Assembly (NCBI GenBank): GCA_000296795.1
Contig: BAFH01000004.1
Location: forward strand, 248,001 to 312,000
Direction of reading: 5' to 3'
DNA: 64,000 bases
Origin: Candidatus Jettenia caeni
GTDB taxonomy: Bacteria > Planctomycetota > Brocadiia > Brocadiales > Brocadiaceae
Below, in pieces: positions 1-9,820 of this stretch (positions are counted from its first letter, which is position 1; the number at the start of each line of letters is the position of its first letter). The position numbers and the translations under genes were made by a program. The notes under the pieces are model-generated. The model was not told where the DNA came from, ran no database searches, and saw only the letters and a program-made list of their open reading frames with translations.

Positions 1-186
1 AAAATCTACTATTACCGCAGAGGACGCAAAGGACGCAGAGAATTAAGTTAAAAGAAAAAAGCCCCATCTTTTATTTAACGCTTTATCATAGTAAAACAGT
101 CGTCTTGCCTGTTCTAACCACTAGTTTATTAAGTCTTTCATCTTCACCCACCTCCGCGCTCTCTGCGCCCTCTGTGGTGAATATTT
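1..186. repeat. intergenic stretch with inverted copies of a CACAGAGG-type dispersed repeat
   Basis: No gene is seen. Positions 12-40 carry an accgcagaggacgc-type motif, and positions 151-180 carry the same kind of motif in the opposite orientation (ctctgcgccctctgtggtga). Similar pieces recur near 39330-39365 and 16280-16400, so this is a dispersed intergenic repeat. Its role is unknown. Confidence 0.45.
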
Positions 187-2115
187 TTATGAAACCTTCA
201 ATTCCTCTACTACTGATGGAAATTTTTCGATGTCGGTATGAGGTAAAAAGTTTGCCGATATATATTCTTCCATATATTTATTGTTATTCATAAGATCGAA
301 ATACGTCATCTTTGATGCAATCGCCCTTGATACTTCATAAGCATCTTTGGAGAAGAGAGACATTTTAGCACCGATTACAGAGGTATTTCCAACAAACTGA
401 ACTTTCGAGATAGAGATATCAGGCAGCATTCCAATGGTGATTGCGCTTCGCACATCCAAATAGTTACCAAACCCCCCGGCAAGGTAGAGCTGCTCGATAT
501 TATTTATATCCATGCCCATAGATTCAATTAATGTAGAAATTGCCGAATAGATAGCAGCCTTAGATCGTATAAGATTTTGAATATCGGCTTGCATAATGAC
601 TATATCCTTTTTTGTGGCAGTTTCGCTTTTATCTGCCAGAATAAACTCATATCCATTATCTGTTTTTCTTAACCGGTCTGTATCTATCCCTTTCTGGAAA
701 TTTCCCGTCCTGTCAATAACACCGCTTCTTACAAGAGTGGCCAAACAATCCAGCAATCCTGAGCCGCATATCCCACTCGGAGGAGTATCACCAATTGTCT
801 TGTAATTAACATCAAAATTCTTTGTTATGTTTATCTTTTCTATAGCGCCTTTCGCTGCACGCATGCCACATGAAATACCACTACCCTCAAAGGAAGGTCC
901 CGCCGACGCTGAACAGCATACCATCCAATCTTTATTACCCAGTACAATTTCGCCATTAGTACCTATATCAATAAGGAGTGACAATGCCTCAGCCTTATCT
1001 AACCGTATAGCAAGAACACCGGATGTAATATCACCACCCACATATGCCCCAACACAGGGCAGTGTATACAGCAAACCCTGATTATTAGTTTTTATACCTA
1101 CTTCAGCAGCCCGGAGAGAAGGTATAAAACTGACGGATGGAAGATATGGTTCTTTTCTGATATTCGTAGGGTCTAAACCTACCAGGAAGTGAGTCATTAC
1201 CGTATTTCCAGCACAAACAACAGCGCCGATATCATGAATACTTAATTTATTCCTTTTAACAAGCGTGGATATCAGATGATTTATGTCTTCTATGAGAACC
1301 TCTTGCATAATGTCCATTGCATCATGCTGCTCAGCATGGATAATTCTCTGGATGTAGTCATCTCCGTACTTGATTTGAGAATTATAGGTAGCTTCAATAT
1401 CAATAGTCTCTGCGCGACAAAGGTCAAGAAGATGAGCTACCACGGTAGTTGTACCAACGTCTACAGCAACACCGTAGTTATTTGCGCTCACATCCCCTGC
1501 CTGTACCTCAAGGACCTCAACAGAAGGTCCCCGATATCCAAGGGTAGCTGTAACCTTCCATTTACTATTCCTCAAAATAGCAGGCAAATGTTTCAGGACG
1601 GTGAAATTTGTTGTCAAATTCTCTAACGGGATATCTGTCTTAACCATAATATCCTGACAGAGTCTTTCATAATCTGCCATACTATCATCCAGGCTGGGAG
1701 GGGATAACTCCAGATATAGCTTGCTCACCAGAGGATTTTGCTTAAATTGTTCTGCTCCCAGACTGACCGCCGCAAGTGAACCCGGAAATTGCGGATAATC
1801 ACTAACAAGAATTTGACTTTTATCAAGCCTTGATTCCTCTGGTATTAAAACCTCCAGGTCATCAACTACTTTTGTCCTGCAGGCCAGGACATATCCTTGC
1901 TTTACCTCTGCTGCAGAAATATGAGTGGTCGGCATACTATCTATCTTGCCACTTTTCAGGATTACTTTACATTTACCGCAGGTGCCATCACCACCACAGA
2001 GGGCATTGATAAATAAATCACCCTTGTAGGATGCATCAAGAATGGTTTTCCCTTCTTCAATATCTACCGTAACTTCACTGGGAAGAAAATTTATTTTATA
2101 ATGTGAATTTTTCAA
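187..2115 (-). CDS. acsV: reductive activator of corrinoid/iron-sulfur protein (RACo-type, ASKHA fold)
   Basis: The 642-residue protein starts with a plant-type [2Fe-2S] ferredoxin domain: the cysteine pattern ALCGGDGTCGKC lies at about residues 39-50, with a fourth Cys in VLACRTK near residue 78. A long C-terminal ASKHA/DUF4445 ATPase region follows, with phosphate-loop-like segments VAVDVGTTTV, DIGTNGEIVLG and LAGGFGNYL. Length and order match RACo/AcsV, which uses ATP and low-potential electrons to return inactive Co(II) corrinoid protein to Co(I). It is the last gene of the minus-strand acetyl-CoA synthase cluster, 132 nt after acsC, whose product is its expected substrate. Family and role are well supported; specificity for this corrinoid protein is inferred from the neighbourhood. 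Confidence 0.9.
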   Translation of the reverse strand: MKNSHYKINFLPSEVTVDIEEGKTILDASYKGDLFINALCGGDGTCGKCKVILKSGKIDSMPTTHISAAEVKQGYVLACRTKVVDDLEVLIPEESRLDKSQILVSDYPQFPGSLAAVSLGAEQFKQNPLVSKLYLELSPPSLDDSMADYERLCQDIMVKTDIPLENLTTNFTVLKHLPAILRNSKWKVTATLGYRGPSVEVLEVQAGDVSANNYGVAVDVGTTTVVAHLLDLCRAETIDIEATYNSQIKYGDDYIQRIIHAEQHDAMDIMQEVLIEDINHLISTLVKRNKLSIHDIGAVVCAGNTVMTHFLVGLDPTNIRKEPYLPSVSFIPSLRAAEVGIKTNNQGLLYTLPCVGAYVGGDITSGVLAIRLDKAEALSLLIDIGTNGEIVLGNKDWMVCCSASAGPSFEGSGISCGMRAAKGAIEKINITKNFDVNYKTIGDTPPSGICGSGLLDCLATLVRSGVIDRTGNFQKGIDTDRLRKTDNGYEFILADKSETATKKDIVIMQADIQNLIRSKAAIYSAISTLIESMGMDINNIEQLYLAGGFGNYLDVRSAITIGMLPDISISKVQFVGNTSVIGAKMSLFSKDAYEVSRAIASKMTYFDLMNNNKYMEEYISANFLPHTDIEKFPSVVEELKVS

Positions 2116-2247
2116 TAGTATTATTTAGCATAGATAAAATTTTAAATGAGGATAACGGCTTTCACTGATAAACACAGGCAATTTCTTTCTTCTTATTAAA
2201 ATCCACACAATCTGTACCCAATATCAATATTCTATAAAAATATATTT

Positions 2248-3588
2248 TTAAGGCTTCCACACGGTTTTTAGATACGAGGCGAGCCCTGATGCCTCCCGCG
2301 GCCCAACCATTATCTCCCAACCGAGTGTCTCTTGCAATTTTCCAGACATCACAGCTACCAGCCCCGGAATGATAAGTTTTCTGTGCTTTACTTTCGTCTC
2401 CACCTGAGCATCTGCCATAGCCTTTGCAACAACTTTATCATTCAGTTTGTCGCCAGAATATGCCGTCAATACCGAGGTACCACCGGTATCTACGGATAAT
2501 ATGAACGCAGGAATACGACTTCCCTCAACCTCACCTTCTACCGTATAATAAGTAAGCGAGAAATTTGTTGTGAATAAGACCGGAGAATCTTCCTTTGCAT
2601 CCCCCACGGCATATAATTTTGGTTCAACCTGAATTGGTTTTTGTGGATCAGTAAATATATTTGTCCTGACAGTAAGCAATGGCATAATTCCCCAGGACTC
2701 ACAAGTATTGACCACAACAATACCGGCGTACTTCACCAGATAGGTACTGGCCATTGAAATTTCCTGAAATGCATCATCATCACAGGCAAAGGTAATCATA
2801 GGAAATCCAAGAGCGCGGAAATTTTTCTTTAATGCAGCTCTTCTTATCCTGGTTAGTTTCTGAAGTACCTCTTTCGGTTTGTCACCGCTCACATCTAATA
2901 CAATCTCCTCAACGCCAACCTTTTTTACCCGTTCAGCCAGATCGGCAAGCTCTTCAAGCGTTGGAGCAGTTACCGTCATAGGGCAATTCTTTTCCTTCGC
3001 TAACGCAGCCATAGATTCACAATTGCCCGCATTTGCACCGTGGATCAGGGGTCTCTTCTCAGCGCAGTTTGCCAGAGCCGCTTTCATATTATCAACGGAG
3101 GTACTACTCAAAATAATATTCAAATGAGAGCCATCGCTTACTTTCTTTGCCGCATCAGCAAATTTTTCTGCGCTAGCACTCTTGTTGATGATTGCCACAA
3201 GATCGATCTCTATCTCTGTGCCAACACGGGACATTTTTAAATTGTTAATCTTCTTTAAACGATTATCAAAAGCAGCATCATCCAGATCGTCATGAATAGT
3301 AACAGCTATGCCTGTAGGATGATAAAATTTTTCTTCATGCCTGAATAATACATTTTCTTCACCAATCTCCACCTTCCTGGCACCTGTACCGACAGTTACA
3401 AGTTTAATTGGAGGCGCAGAGGCAGCTCCCAAAACTCTCTTAGCCTCTTCACTCACATCAGGACAATCCGACAGGTTTGCCTTTTTTTGCGCCAATTGCA
3501 TAGCAAATGCCAGACATGTGGGTCTTCCACACTTTTTACAATTTGTTTTGGGAAGTAATTTGTAAATGTCTAATCCAGTTAGTGCCAT
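2248..3588 (-). CDS. acsC: corrinoid/iron-sulfur protein large (gamma) subunit
   Basis: The 446-residue protein opens with the [4Fe-4S] signature TNCKKCGRPTCLAFAMQ followed by DCP, the four-cysteine pattern that starts AcsC/CdhE. A TIM-barrel middle follows, and the C-terminal third (VLTAYSGDKLNDKVVAKAMADAQ) is typical of the B12-binding part. With its small subunit AcsD, the protein carries the methyl group from methyl-H4folate to the A-cluster of acetyl-CoA synthase. It has its own transcription unit after the hairpin at 3698-3742 and is followed by the RACo gene. The small-subunit gene acsD, often adjacent, is absent from the window. Confidence 0.93.
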   Translation of the reverse strand: MALTGLDIYKLLPKTNCKKCGRPTCLAFAMQLAQKKANLSDCPDVSEEAKRVLGAASAPPIKLVTVGTGARKVEIGEENVLFRHEEKFYHPTGIAVTIHDDLDDAAFDNRLKKINNLKMSRVGTEIEIDLVAIINKSASAEKFADAAKKVSDGSHLNIILSSTSVDNMKAALANCAEKRPLIHGANAGNCESMAALAKEKNCPMTVTAPTLEELADLAERVKKVGVEEIVLDVSGDKPKEVLQKLTRIRRAALKKNFRALGFPMITFACDDDAFQEISMASTYLVKYAGIVVVNTCESWGIMPLLTVRTNIFTDPQKPIQVEPKLYAVGDAKEDSPVLFTTNFSLTYYTVEGEVEGSRIPAFILSVDTGGTSVLTAYSGDKLNDKVVAKAMADAQVETKVKHRKLIIPGLVAVMSGKLQETLGWEIMVGPREASGLASYLKTVWKP

Positions 3589-3697
3589 TCTTTACTATCC
3601 TTTCGCATAAATAACTATTGCCAAAACCTGACCACAGAAAAAATCTTTATCGTTTCACTATGGTCTCTGTATTTCGTCTTTCACTTATCAAATGAAA

Positions 3698-3742
3698 AAC
3701 CACCCATTTATCCTCTTTGAACGAAGAGGATAAAGGGTGGTT
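3698..3742 (-). terminator. Rho-independent terminator after clpP
   Basis: Read on the minus strand, a stem AACCACCC-TTTATCCTCTT pairs with AAGAGGATAAA-GGGTGGTT around a short loop and is followed by a run of T. It separates clpP from acsC, so acsC-acsV are probably transcribed separately from cooS-acsB-clpP. Confidence 0.8.
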
Positions 3743-3787
3743 ATACAATAATGAATCTTCCATTGGTATTGGGGCAATTATCATACA

Positions 3788-4402
3788 TTACACTTTTAAA
3801 TCATCACTCTTCTGTATGATTTTACTGACCAACCCATACTTGAGAGCCTCTTCTGCAGACATCCAAAAATTTCTCTTAGTATCTGTCTCTACCTTTTCTA
3901 CGGATTGCCCCGTTTCTGCTGAAATTAACCGATTAATCTTTTCCCGGCATTTGAGTATTTCATTCGCTTCAATTTGAATATCAGAAGCCGTTCCATGAAT
4001 ACCGGTAGAAGGCTGATGAATCAGAATACGCGCACTGGGCAAGCTAAACCGGTTTTCTTTTTTTGCTCCGAGAAGGATAATTACAGCAGCGCTGGCAACA
4101 ACTCCTGTACAGATAGCGTTTATCCTTGGTTTGATAAACCGCATCATATCGTAAATTGCAAAACCAGCATCCGCATCGCCGCCGGGGGAGTTAATGAACA
4201 TTTTAATATGATCATCACTTTCCGCTTCAAGAAGTAAGAGTTGCGTCATGATCTGTTGCGCCATTTTCTTACTCACCTCATCCGTTACCATAACAGTGCG
4301 AGTTTTTAATAATTTTGAAACAAAATCTCCGCCTCGCAGCTTTTCCTTTTCTTCTCCGGCATCTTCATCTTTATTTTCTAATAATGGCATAGTAAAAATC
4401 AT
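3788..4402 (-). CDS. clpP: ClpP-type protease subunit with Asp-to-Asn change in the catalytic triad
   Basis: The 204-residue protein has the ClpP fold: oxyanion segment INSPGGDADAG (about 70-80), nucleophile Ser104 in GVVASAAV, and His129 in LIHQPSTG. An ungapped alignment with E. coli ClpP between His and the C-terminal MSAEEA motif places Asn178 (TKRNFWMS) where the catalytic Asp171 (TERDRFLS) sits. The stretch around the Ser also differs from the usual AASMG. It lies between acsB and acsC in the CODH/ACS cluster and ends at a terminator. It could be a weakly active or partner-activated ClpP1-like paralogue, since Listeria ClpP1 also has Asn there. Start at MIFTM or MPLLE is uncertain. Family membership is secure; why it sits here is unknown. 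Confidence 0.85.
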   Translation of the reverse strand: MIFTMPLLENKDEDAGEEKEKLRGGDFVSKLLKTRTVMVTDEVSKKMAQQIMTQLLLLEAESDDHIKMFINSPGGDADAGFAIYDMMRFIKPRINAICTGVVASAAVIILLGAKKENRFSLPSARILIHQPSTGIHGTASDIQIEANEILKCREKINRLISAETGQSVEKVETDTKRNFWMSAEEALKYGLVSKIIQKSDDLKV

Positions 4403-4510
4403 GAATAAACTCCACAGGCAAAAACAAAAAATATTACCAGCACAATACTCATTTTATCAAGATACTATAAAGCTGGTTATCATTAATGTAATATTGTTTA
4501 AGATACATTT

Positions 4511-6694
4511 TTAGAACATTGGCGCCAGAACTAATGCAGGGTGATTAACCTTTTGCATGTAATTTAAAACCTCTTCCTCTGTCTGTGCAACGGTCTCATC
4601 GGCTATTTTATTGAGAAAATCTTCAAGACCCAGTTCTTCTGCCGTCTTAATAAGAGTTTCTGCTAACTCTTCCTTCAAGGCTTTAGGCATCCAAACAACA
4701 CGCGCAAGACCTCCGTCCGCAGAAATAAATTTTCTGCTGCCCAAATAAAACTTGCTATGCCCCATAAAACCAGGGGTTTGCAATCCACCGCCTACCGTTC
4801 CGGCAAGCGTGGAAAATTTCATACCACAAGGGGTCATTTCAGCAAAGTCACGATCTACCACCATGATTCCATTGGTCATAGGTAACATGGCAGAAATACA
4901 TTCAAAACATCCACAACTCGTCATCGGGTCTGTCATAATGCTGTACAAACTTACCTTCTCAAGCGATCTGTTCGAACCGTTGAATATAAACGAATTGGTA
5001 CCTTCCCACTGCCCCAGTCTTTCATCAACAGTTTTTCCTCTTTCTATTGGTTGGTTTGGACCGGTGGGATTAATTTCATATCCAGCCTTCCCGTCTAACC
5101 AGCTAACAGAACCACACAAACCAGAACGTTCCGGAGTAACAACACAAATGTGAGTAGGCGCAAAACTCTGGCAGAGTGTACAACTATAAAACATACTAAC
5201 CGAATCATCGGTCATACCTTTTAACCTTGCATCACGTTCTGTGTATGCGGCACGCACATCTTTCAGGAGTCTTTCTACATCTTCTTTTTTCGTATATAAA
5301 GTCACCTGTACCTTATCCAGAATGGCACCAAATTCACCATGGAATTTAGCATGAATGATATTCCCTATATGCCTGATCCTAAAACCTGCTTTAAAGGCTT
5401 CTTTACTGATACGGTGACGAATAATATCCCTCTGGCCCATATGGAATAAACCCTGAGCTTCACCAAGGAATCGATGCATTTGCCGTTCAAAAATAGGTTC
5501 AAAATCTGGCTGCATTTTTCGACCAGACACCTCAACCATGATACCCAAAGACACACCGGGGCCGGCGGGAATCTCGTCTAAATCCGGACCTATAACCTGT
5601 ATCTTACCATCCTCAACCTCATCGATTTCTTTGGTGCACACATATTCAAAAGCAGGTACTCCAGGACCGCCAATCTCAATTTGCATATCCTCTTTCCGTA
5701 TGCGTTCACCCTCAAAGGCAGGACCATACGGGACAGGGATATCCAACTTATGAATTGATATCTTTAAGCCACGTACCTCAACACATTTATCAACAATCTT
5801 ATCAACAGGCACCTTAGAAACCACATGCTCATAGGTACAAACACCGGTAGGTAATATTTCAGGAATATCGATATTGGTAATCGTTGGAAAGCCATAGTTA
5901 ATGGCACCAGCAGCATTTGCATATTGTTCATCAGTAACTTTAGTACCCAATGCAAGGACAAAAGCAAAGATACGGTTCTTATTATACAGAAGATTCCTTT
6001 TAAAATCCCCCGGCGGGACATTACCAAACGAGAGAGCTGCCCTATTGGCAAAACCTAAGGAATATACTGCAGCGGAGGTCTCTTTTCCAAAAGGCACAAG
6101 ACGAGTATCCCAACCCATTTGGACACCTTTTTCAGCTAACTGTTCGGCAAAAGACACACCAAAGTTATCAGATTGTATAAACACATAGAGGTTTTTTTGC
6201 TGAAGCTCTCTTGCAATCTTGACGGCTGTATCTGCATCAGGAGCACACCCTACTATGGCAGCAAACCCTGGTGCCGTACCATCGACAAATTCAATACCCC
6301 GTTCACGCATAATAACATCATCTGCTGCCCCCAACCATATCCCGTCTACCGGGTGAGGCCCGATTAAATATTTACAGGCCTCATAGATCTCTTCTGCAAA
6401 AAGTGTTGCCATACCCGCATCTAAGGTGTGACCCAGGTATGGAACCCAGTGTTTTTCAGCAGGCAATGGAGGTAACATACTCCTTGCCAAACCTATCACA
6501 TGTACACAATCCTCTAAGGTTTTTACCGGAATACCCGTCATGGAATAAATGATAGGCAAATAATAGGCTGTATTGGGAAATTCCACTTTACAGCCAGCTC
6601 CCTTTTGTGCAATTGCTTCAGCAAGCTTTTTATCAGCTTTATCTACAATTTGGTATGCACCGCGAATAGCGGCGGAACAGATGATTTTTGACAT
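4511..6694 (-). CDS. acsB: acetyl-CoA synthase, CODH/ACS beta subunit
   Basis: The 727-residue protein is full length for bacterial AcsB. It carries the A-cluster ligands in SCTLCQSFAPTHIC and SGLCG (about residues 503-528) and the nickel-binding SCGCFEC motif (about residue 594), matching the Moorella positions. It condenses CO from CooS, a methyl group from the corrinoid protein and CoA into acetyl-CoA. It starts 27 nt after the cooS stop and has an AAAGGGG ribosome binding site, so the two are co-transcribed. All cluster ligands are visible, so the enzyme should be functional. Confidence 0.97.
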   Translation of the reverse strand: MSKIICSAAIRGAYQIVDKADKKLAEAIAQKGAGCKVEFPNTAYYLPIIYSMTGIPVKTLEDCVHVIGLARSMLPPLPAEKHWVPYLGHTLDAGMATLFAEEIYEACKYLIGPHPVDGIWLGAADDVIMRERGIEFVDGTAPGFAAIVGCAPDADTAVKIARELQQKNLYVFIQSDNFGVSFAEQLAEKGVQMGWDTRLVPFGKETSAAVYSLGFANRAALSFGNVPPGDFKRNLLYNKNRIFAFVLALGTKVTDEQYANAAGAINYGFPTITNIDIPEILPTGVCTYEHVVSKVPVDKIVDKCVEVRGLKISIHKLDIPVPYGPAFEGERIRKEDMQIEIGGPGVPAFEYVCTKEIDEVEDGKIQVIGPDLDEIPAGPGVSLGIMVEVSGRKMQPDFEPIFERQMHRFLGEAQGLFHMGQRDIIRHRISKEAFKAGFRIRHIGNIIHAKFHGEFGAILDKVQVTLYTKKEDVERLLKDVRAAYTERDARLKGMTDDSVSMFYSCTLCQSFAPTHICVVTPERSGLCGSVSWLDGKAGYEINPTGPNQPIERGKTVDERLGQWEGTNSFIFNGSNRSLEKVSLYSIMTDPMTSCGCFECISAMLPMTNGIMVVDRDFAEMTPCGMKFSTLAGTVGGGLQTPGFMGHSKFYLGSRKFISADGGLARVVWMPKALKEELAETLIKTAEELGLEDFLNKIADETVAQTEEEVLNYMQKVNHPALVLAPMF

Positions 6695-6721
6695 AAAAAA
6701 TACCCCTTTAAATCTTTTTTC

Positions 6722-8686
6722 TTAATGATGTCCAGGAACAGGTTTACATTCCCTTTCCAATGCTCTTCGCTCTGCCATATCATAGAGTTTTCTCTCTTTT
6801 GCTGTATTTATGCCCAGCGCATCTCTCTTTTTCTCTATGTGATCCATCATCATTTTACCTATTTTCTTCAGATCACGCTCAAAATCCCATCGTGCACCAA
6901 CCAGATCTTCCATCTCTTTGGTTAATAACCTTTGCATATCAGGCGCACCAGCCACCGGCGAATTCATGCCAAAGACGATATAAATACCAGATGCTACAAA
7001 AAACTGACCAATAGCAATTGCCTTTTCGCTCATCCATTCCAAACATGCACCGGCAACCGGTAAATCACTAATATCGTTTCCCAAACCGCCTTCTTTTGCC
7101 ATTTCGGAACATGCTATCAAAATACGGCTATTATCAACACAGGCGCCAGAATGAAGGACAGGTGGTATACCTACCGCTTCACAAACTTCCCGGAGCCCTT
7201 TACCGCATTCATCTTTTAATTCAGGGATCATCAATCCACCGGAAGCGCATTGCCCCGCAGCACAACCTGTCGCCACTACTAATATGTTGTTGGCTATGAG
7301 TTCTCTTACCAGATTTACGTAATTCTGGTCACATGCGCCTGCCCTGGGACTTGTACAACCGGCAATTCCCACAACACCGCGAATCCTTCCGTTTATGATA
7401 TTATCGTTCAAAGGACGGTAACTTGCACGGAACCTGCCGCCTAACATATATTTAATTGTCTCATGGCTAAAACCAGCAATAAGGTTCGGCTCGGCACTGC
7501 TCGGAATAAACACCTTATTATTATCGCGGTTTTTATAGTTATCGATAGCCATCATAATAATCTTCTTTGCTGCTTCGAGGGCATGCTCATCGCTAAATTC
7601 TACATGCTCCGCCCCGTCGATCTTTGCCTTTGATAAGGTTGTTACAATTTTCGTATGGAAGTGCTTTGCCGTTTCAGCTAAAGCCTGCATCACGCATTGT
7701 ATATCAACAACCATCAACTCAACCACACCAGTCGCTATAGCCCCCTCCTGTATAGTCATATGGCCGGCCATAGGAATTCCATGCCGAACAAGAAGCTCAT
7801 TTGCAGTACAACACAGACCAGCAATCACAAGACCTTTTGCCCCCGTTGCATGTGTCGCTTTTATGACATCCGGATCACCCGAAGCAAGTACGATGGCTTC
7901 GGCAAGCTGAGGTTCATGCCCGTGAACAACGATATTTATATGGTCTTTTTTCATAACACCTAAGTTTGACCTTCCCTGCACAGGCTTCGGCGTACCGAAC
8001 ATAATATCCTGCAGTTCGGTTGCTATCATACAACCACCCCAACCATCTGCTAACGCCACGCGCATGGACTGCTTGGTAAGGTTCCGATAGTCCTGATCAC
8101 CACCCATCCCTGTTCGGTGCAAACTCTCAGTAACCTCACGGTCAATTGCTCTGGGCGCAATGCCTAATTTTTCCCATATCTTTTGACGCGCTTCCGGCGC
8201 CCTTTTAAGGAACAACAAAGTACCATAGGGTTTTCCAAACTCCATTAATGCCATCTCGCCAACTTCTTCAGCGATTTCATTTATCTTGCGGTCCTTTGTC
8301 TTCACGCCAAAACACTCAGCAACCATCATAAGTTTATCCACATCTTTAATACGGTAACCTGGTGCTTCACCCCTTGCGGTAGCAACTAAGAGGTGAGCTG
8401 CGGCACGCGCATGGTCAGAGTGGCATGCAGTGCCGGCACCATTCATACGAAGATAATGCCGGGCTGCAAAGGTATTGGCATCAGCTCCGCAAACACCTTT
8501 CTTTGGTCCGTTTCCAAAAGGATCGATATTGCATGGTCCATAGTTACAATGACGACAACACAATGCAAGACTACCATATCCACACTGAGGAAGCTGGGCC
8601 TGGTATCTGTCATACATGGTTTCTACTTTAATTTCTTTCATCCGATCAAGCATTACCTGATCCACTGTTTTTTGTTTTTCTTCCAT
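6722..8686 (-). CDS. cooS: carbon monoxide dehydrogenase catalytic (alpha) subunit
   Basis: The 654-residue Ni-Fe-S enzyme has the N-terminal Cys-rich region binding the D- and B-clusters (QCGYGSLALCCRHCNYGPC, then GVCGAD). C-cluster motifs include VIAGLCCTANEL, VGIAGCTSPRAG, ATGCAAGQCAS and HSGACVDNSR. It reduces CO2 to CO and passes it through the internal tunnel to AcsB, encoded directly downstream. The sequence type is the ACS-linked CODH. It lies 162 nt after cooC, with its own ribosome binding site (GGAGG). Confidence 0.97.
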   Translation of the reverse strand: MEEKQKTVDQVMLDRMKEIKVETMYDRYQAQLPQCGYGSLALCCRHCNYGPCNIDPFGNGPKKGVCGADANTFAARHYLRMNGAGTACHSDHARAAAHLLVATARGEAPGYRIKDVDKLMMVAECFGVKTKDRKINEIAEEVGEMALMEFGKPYGTLLFLKRAPEARQKIWEKLGIAPRAIDREVTESLHRTGMGGDQDYRNLTKQSMRVALADGWGGCMIATELQDIMFGTPKPVQGRSNLGVMKKDHINIVVHGHEPQLAEAIVLASGDPDVIKATHATGAKGLVIAGLCCTANELLVRHGIPMAGHMTIQEGAIATGVVELMVVDIQCVMQALAETAKHFHTKIVTTLSKAKIDGAEHVEFSDEHALEAAKKIIMMAIDNYKNRDNNKVFIPSSAEPNLIAGFSHETIKYMLGGRFRASYRPLNDNIINGRIRGVVGIAGCTSPRAGACDQNYVNLVRELIANNILVVATGCAAGQCASGGLMIPELKDECGKGLREVCEAVGIPPVLHSGACVDNSRILIACSEMAKEGGLGNDISDLPVAGACLEWMSEKAIAIGQFFVASGIYIVFGMNSPVAGAPDMQRLLTKEMEDLVGARWDFERDLKKIGKMMMDHIEKKRDALGINTAKERKLYDMAERRALERECKPVPGHH

Positions 8687-8848
8687 ACAAAAATCCTCCG
8701 TTATTGTTTTTAATGAATATCAGTATAACCCCAAGTTAGCTTATACAGCTATACTGAATATTCACTCCATTTCTCTATTTCCTAATGATAAATGGAATGA
8801 TACATTATAATTGTAAATGCATTATAAAATCAAGGGAAAATACAAACT

Positions 8849-9625
8849 CTAGCTACCTTTTATACAATCTTCCAGCTTATCTTTTATTTGCTCAACTTCT
8901 GATAGCAATTGCTTATTTTCGGCGAAAGCTGCCCGCCCGTCAATATCCGATTCAAGAATCCTATCGCTATAGGAAATAAATCCCAAGACAGGCACACCGT
9001 TCAATCCTTTTTCGATCAATACTTTATGCTCTTTCGATGCCACCTTATTGCCCACCGCATAAATCGACTTAAGACCTATATCATCTGCTAATTTTTTGAC
9101 TTGAAAAGCTGTTTGTATACTCTTCGAGCCAGGTTCTACTATTATAATTAAGGCATTTACGGCCCTTACCGTGGCACGACCAAGATGTTCTACTCCAGCT
9201 TCCATGTCCACAATCACAACCTCATCCCGTTGCAAGATTAAATGACTCAATAATGTCCTTAAGAAGGCGCTTTCCGGACACGCGCAGCCACCTCCGCCCC
9301 TCTTTACTGCCCCCAGCACCATAAGCTTTATACCATCTTGTTCCAGCGAAAATTTATCAGGCAAATCGGAAACTGTTGGATTTAACTGAAAAAACTTTCC
9401 GTATTCTTCGGAAGTAGCACCTGTACGCTCCTTTATCAAGTCCTTCATCTGACTGATCGGTATTATTTCTGTTACATTTTTAACCCCCAGAGTTGCTGCT
9501 AAATTTGACACTGGGTCTGCATCTATTGCTATAACCCTTTTCCCACACTCTGTAAAAACCTTTGCCAATGCAGCCACGAAGGTTGTTTTTCCAACGCCGC
9601 CCTTGCCTGAGACCGCTATTTTCAT
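8849..9625 (-). CDS. cooC: CODH nickel-insertion ATPase CooC
   Basis: The 258-residue P-loop ATPase of the MinD/CooC type begins MKIAVSGKGGVGKTT (deviant Walker A). It continues with AIDADPVSNLAATLG and the CooC-typical pair of cysteines in RGGGGCACPESAF (about residue 111), the metal-binding CxC motif at the dimer interface. The family loads nickel into the C-cluster of CooS. It is first of the minus-strand cluster, upstream of cooS, consistent with co-regulation. Confidence 0.94.
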   Translation of the reverse strand: MKIAVSGKGGVGKTTFVAALAKVFTECGKRVIAIDADPVSNLAATLGVKNVTEIIPISQMKDLIKERTGATSEEYGKFFQLNPTVSDLPDKFSLEQDGIKLMVLGAVKRGGGGCACPESAFLRTLLSHLILQRDEVVIVDMEAGVEHLGRATVRAVNALIIIVEPGSKSIQTAFQVKKLADDIGLKSIYAVGNKVASKEHKVLIEKGLNGVPVLGFISYSDRILESDIDGRAAFAENKQLLSEVEQIKDKLEDCIKGS

Positions 9626-9820
9626 ATCAATTACCCTTTTCGTTCAAACCAATATTTTAATGAATACTATGCCAGCTATTTGTATTATGTAATCATTATT
9701 ATTTACCAATAATATTATGTATAAAGTTTAGCAAATAACTAAATGATAACCAAGAAAATTTCAAAAATAACTATTCATTATTTGATCTATTTTTCTTTTT
9801 ATACACTTCCATAAATTAAA

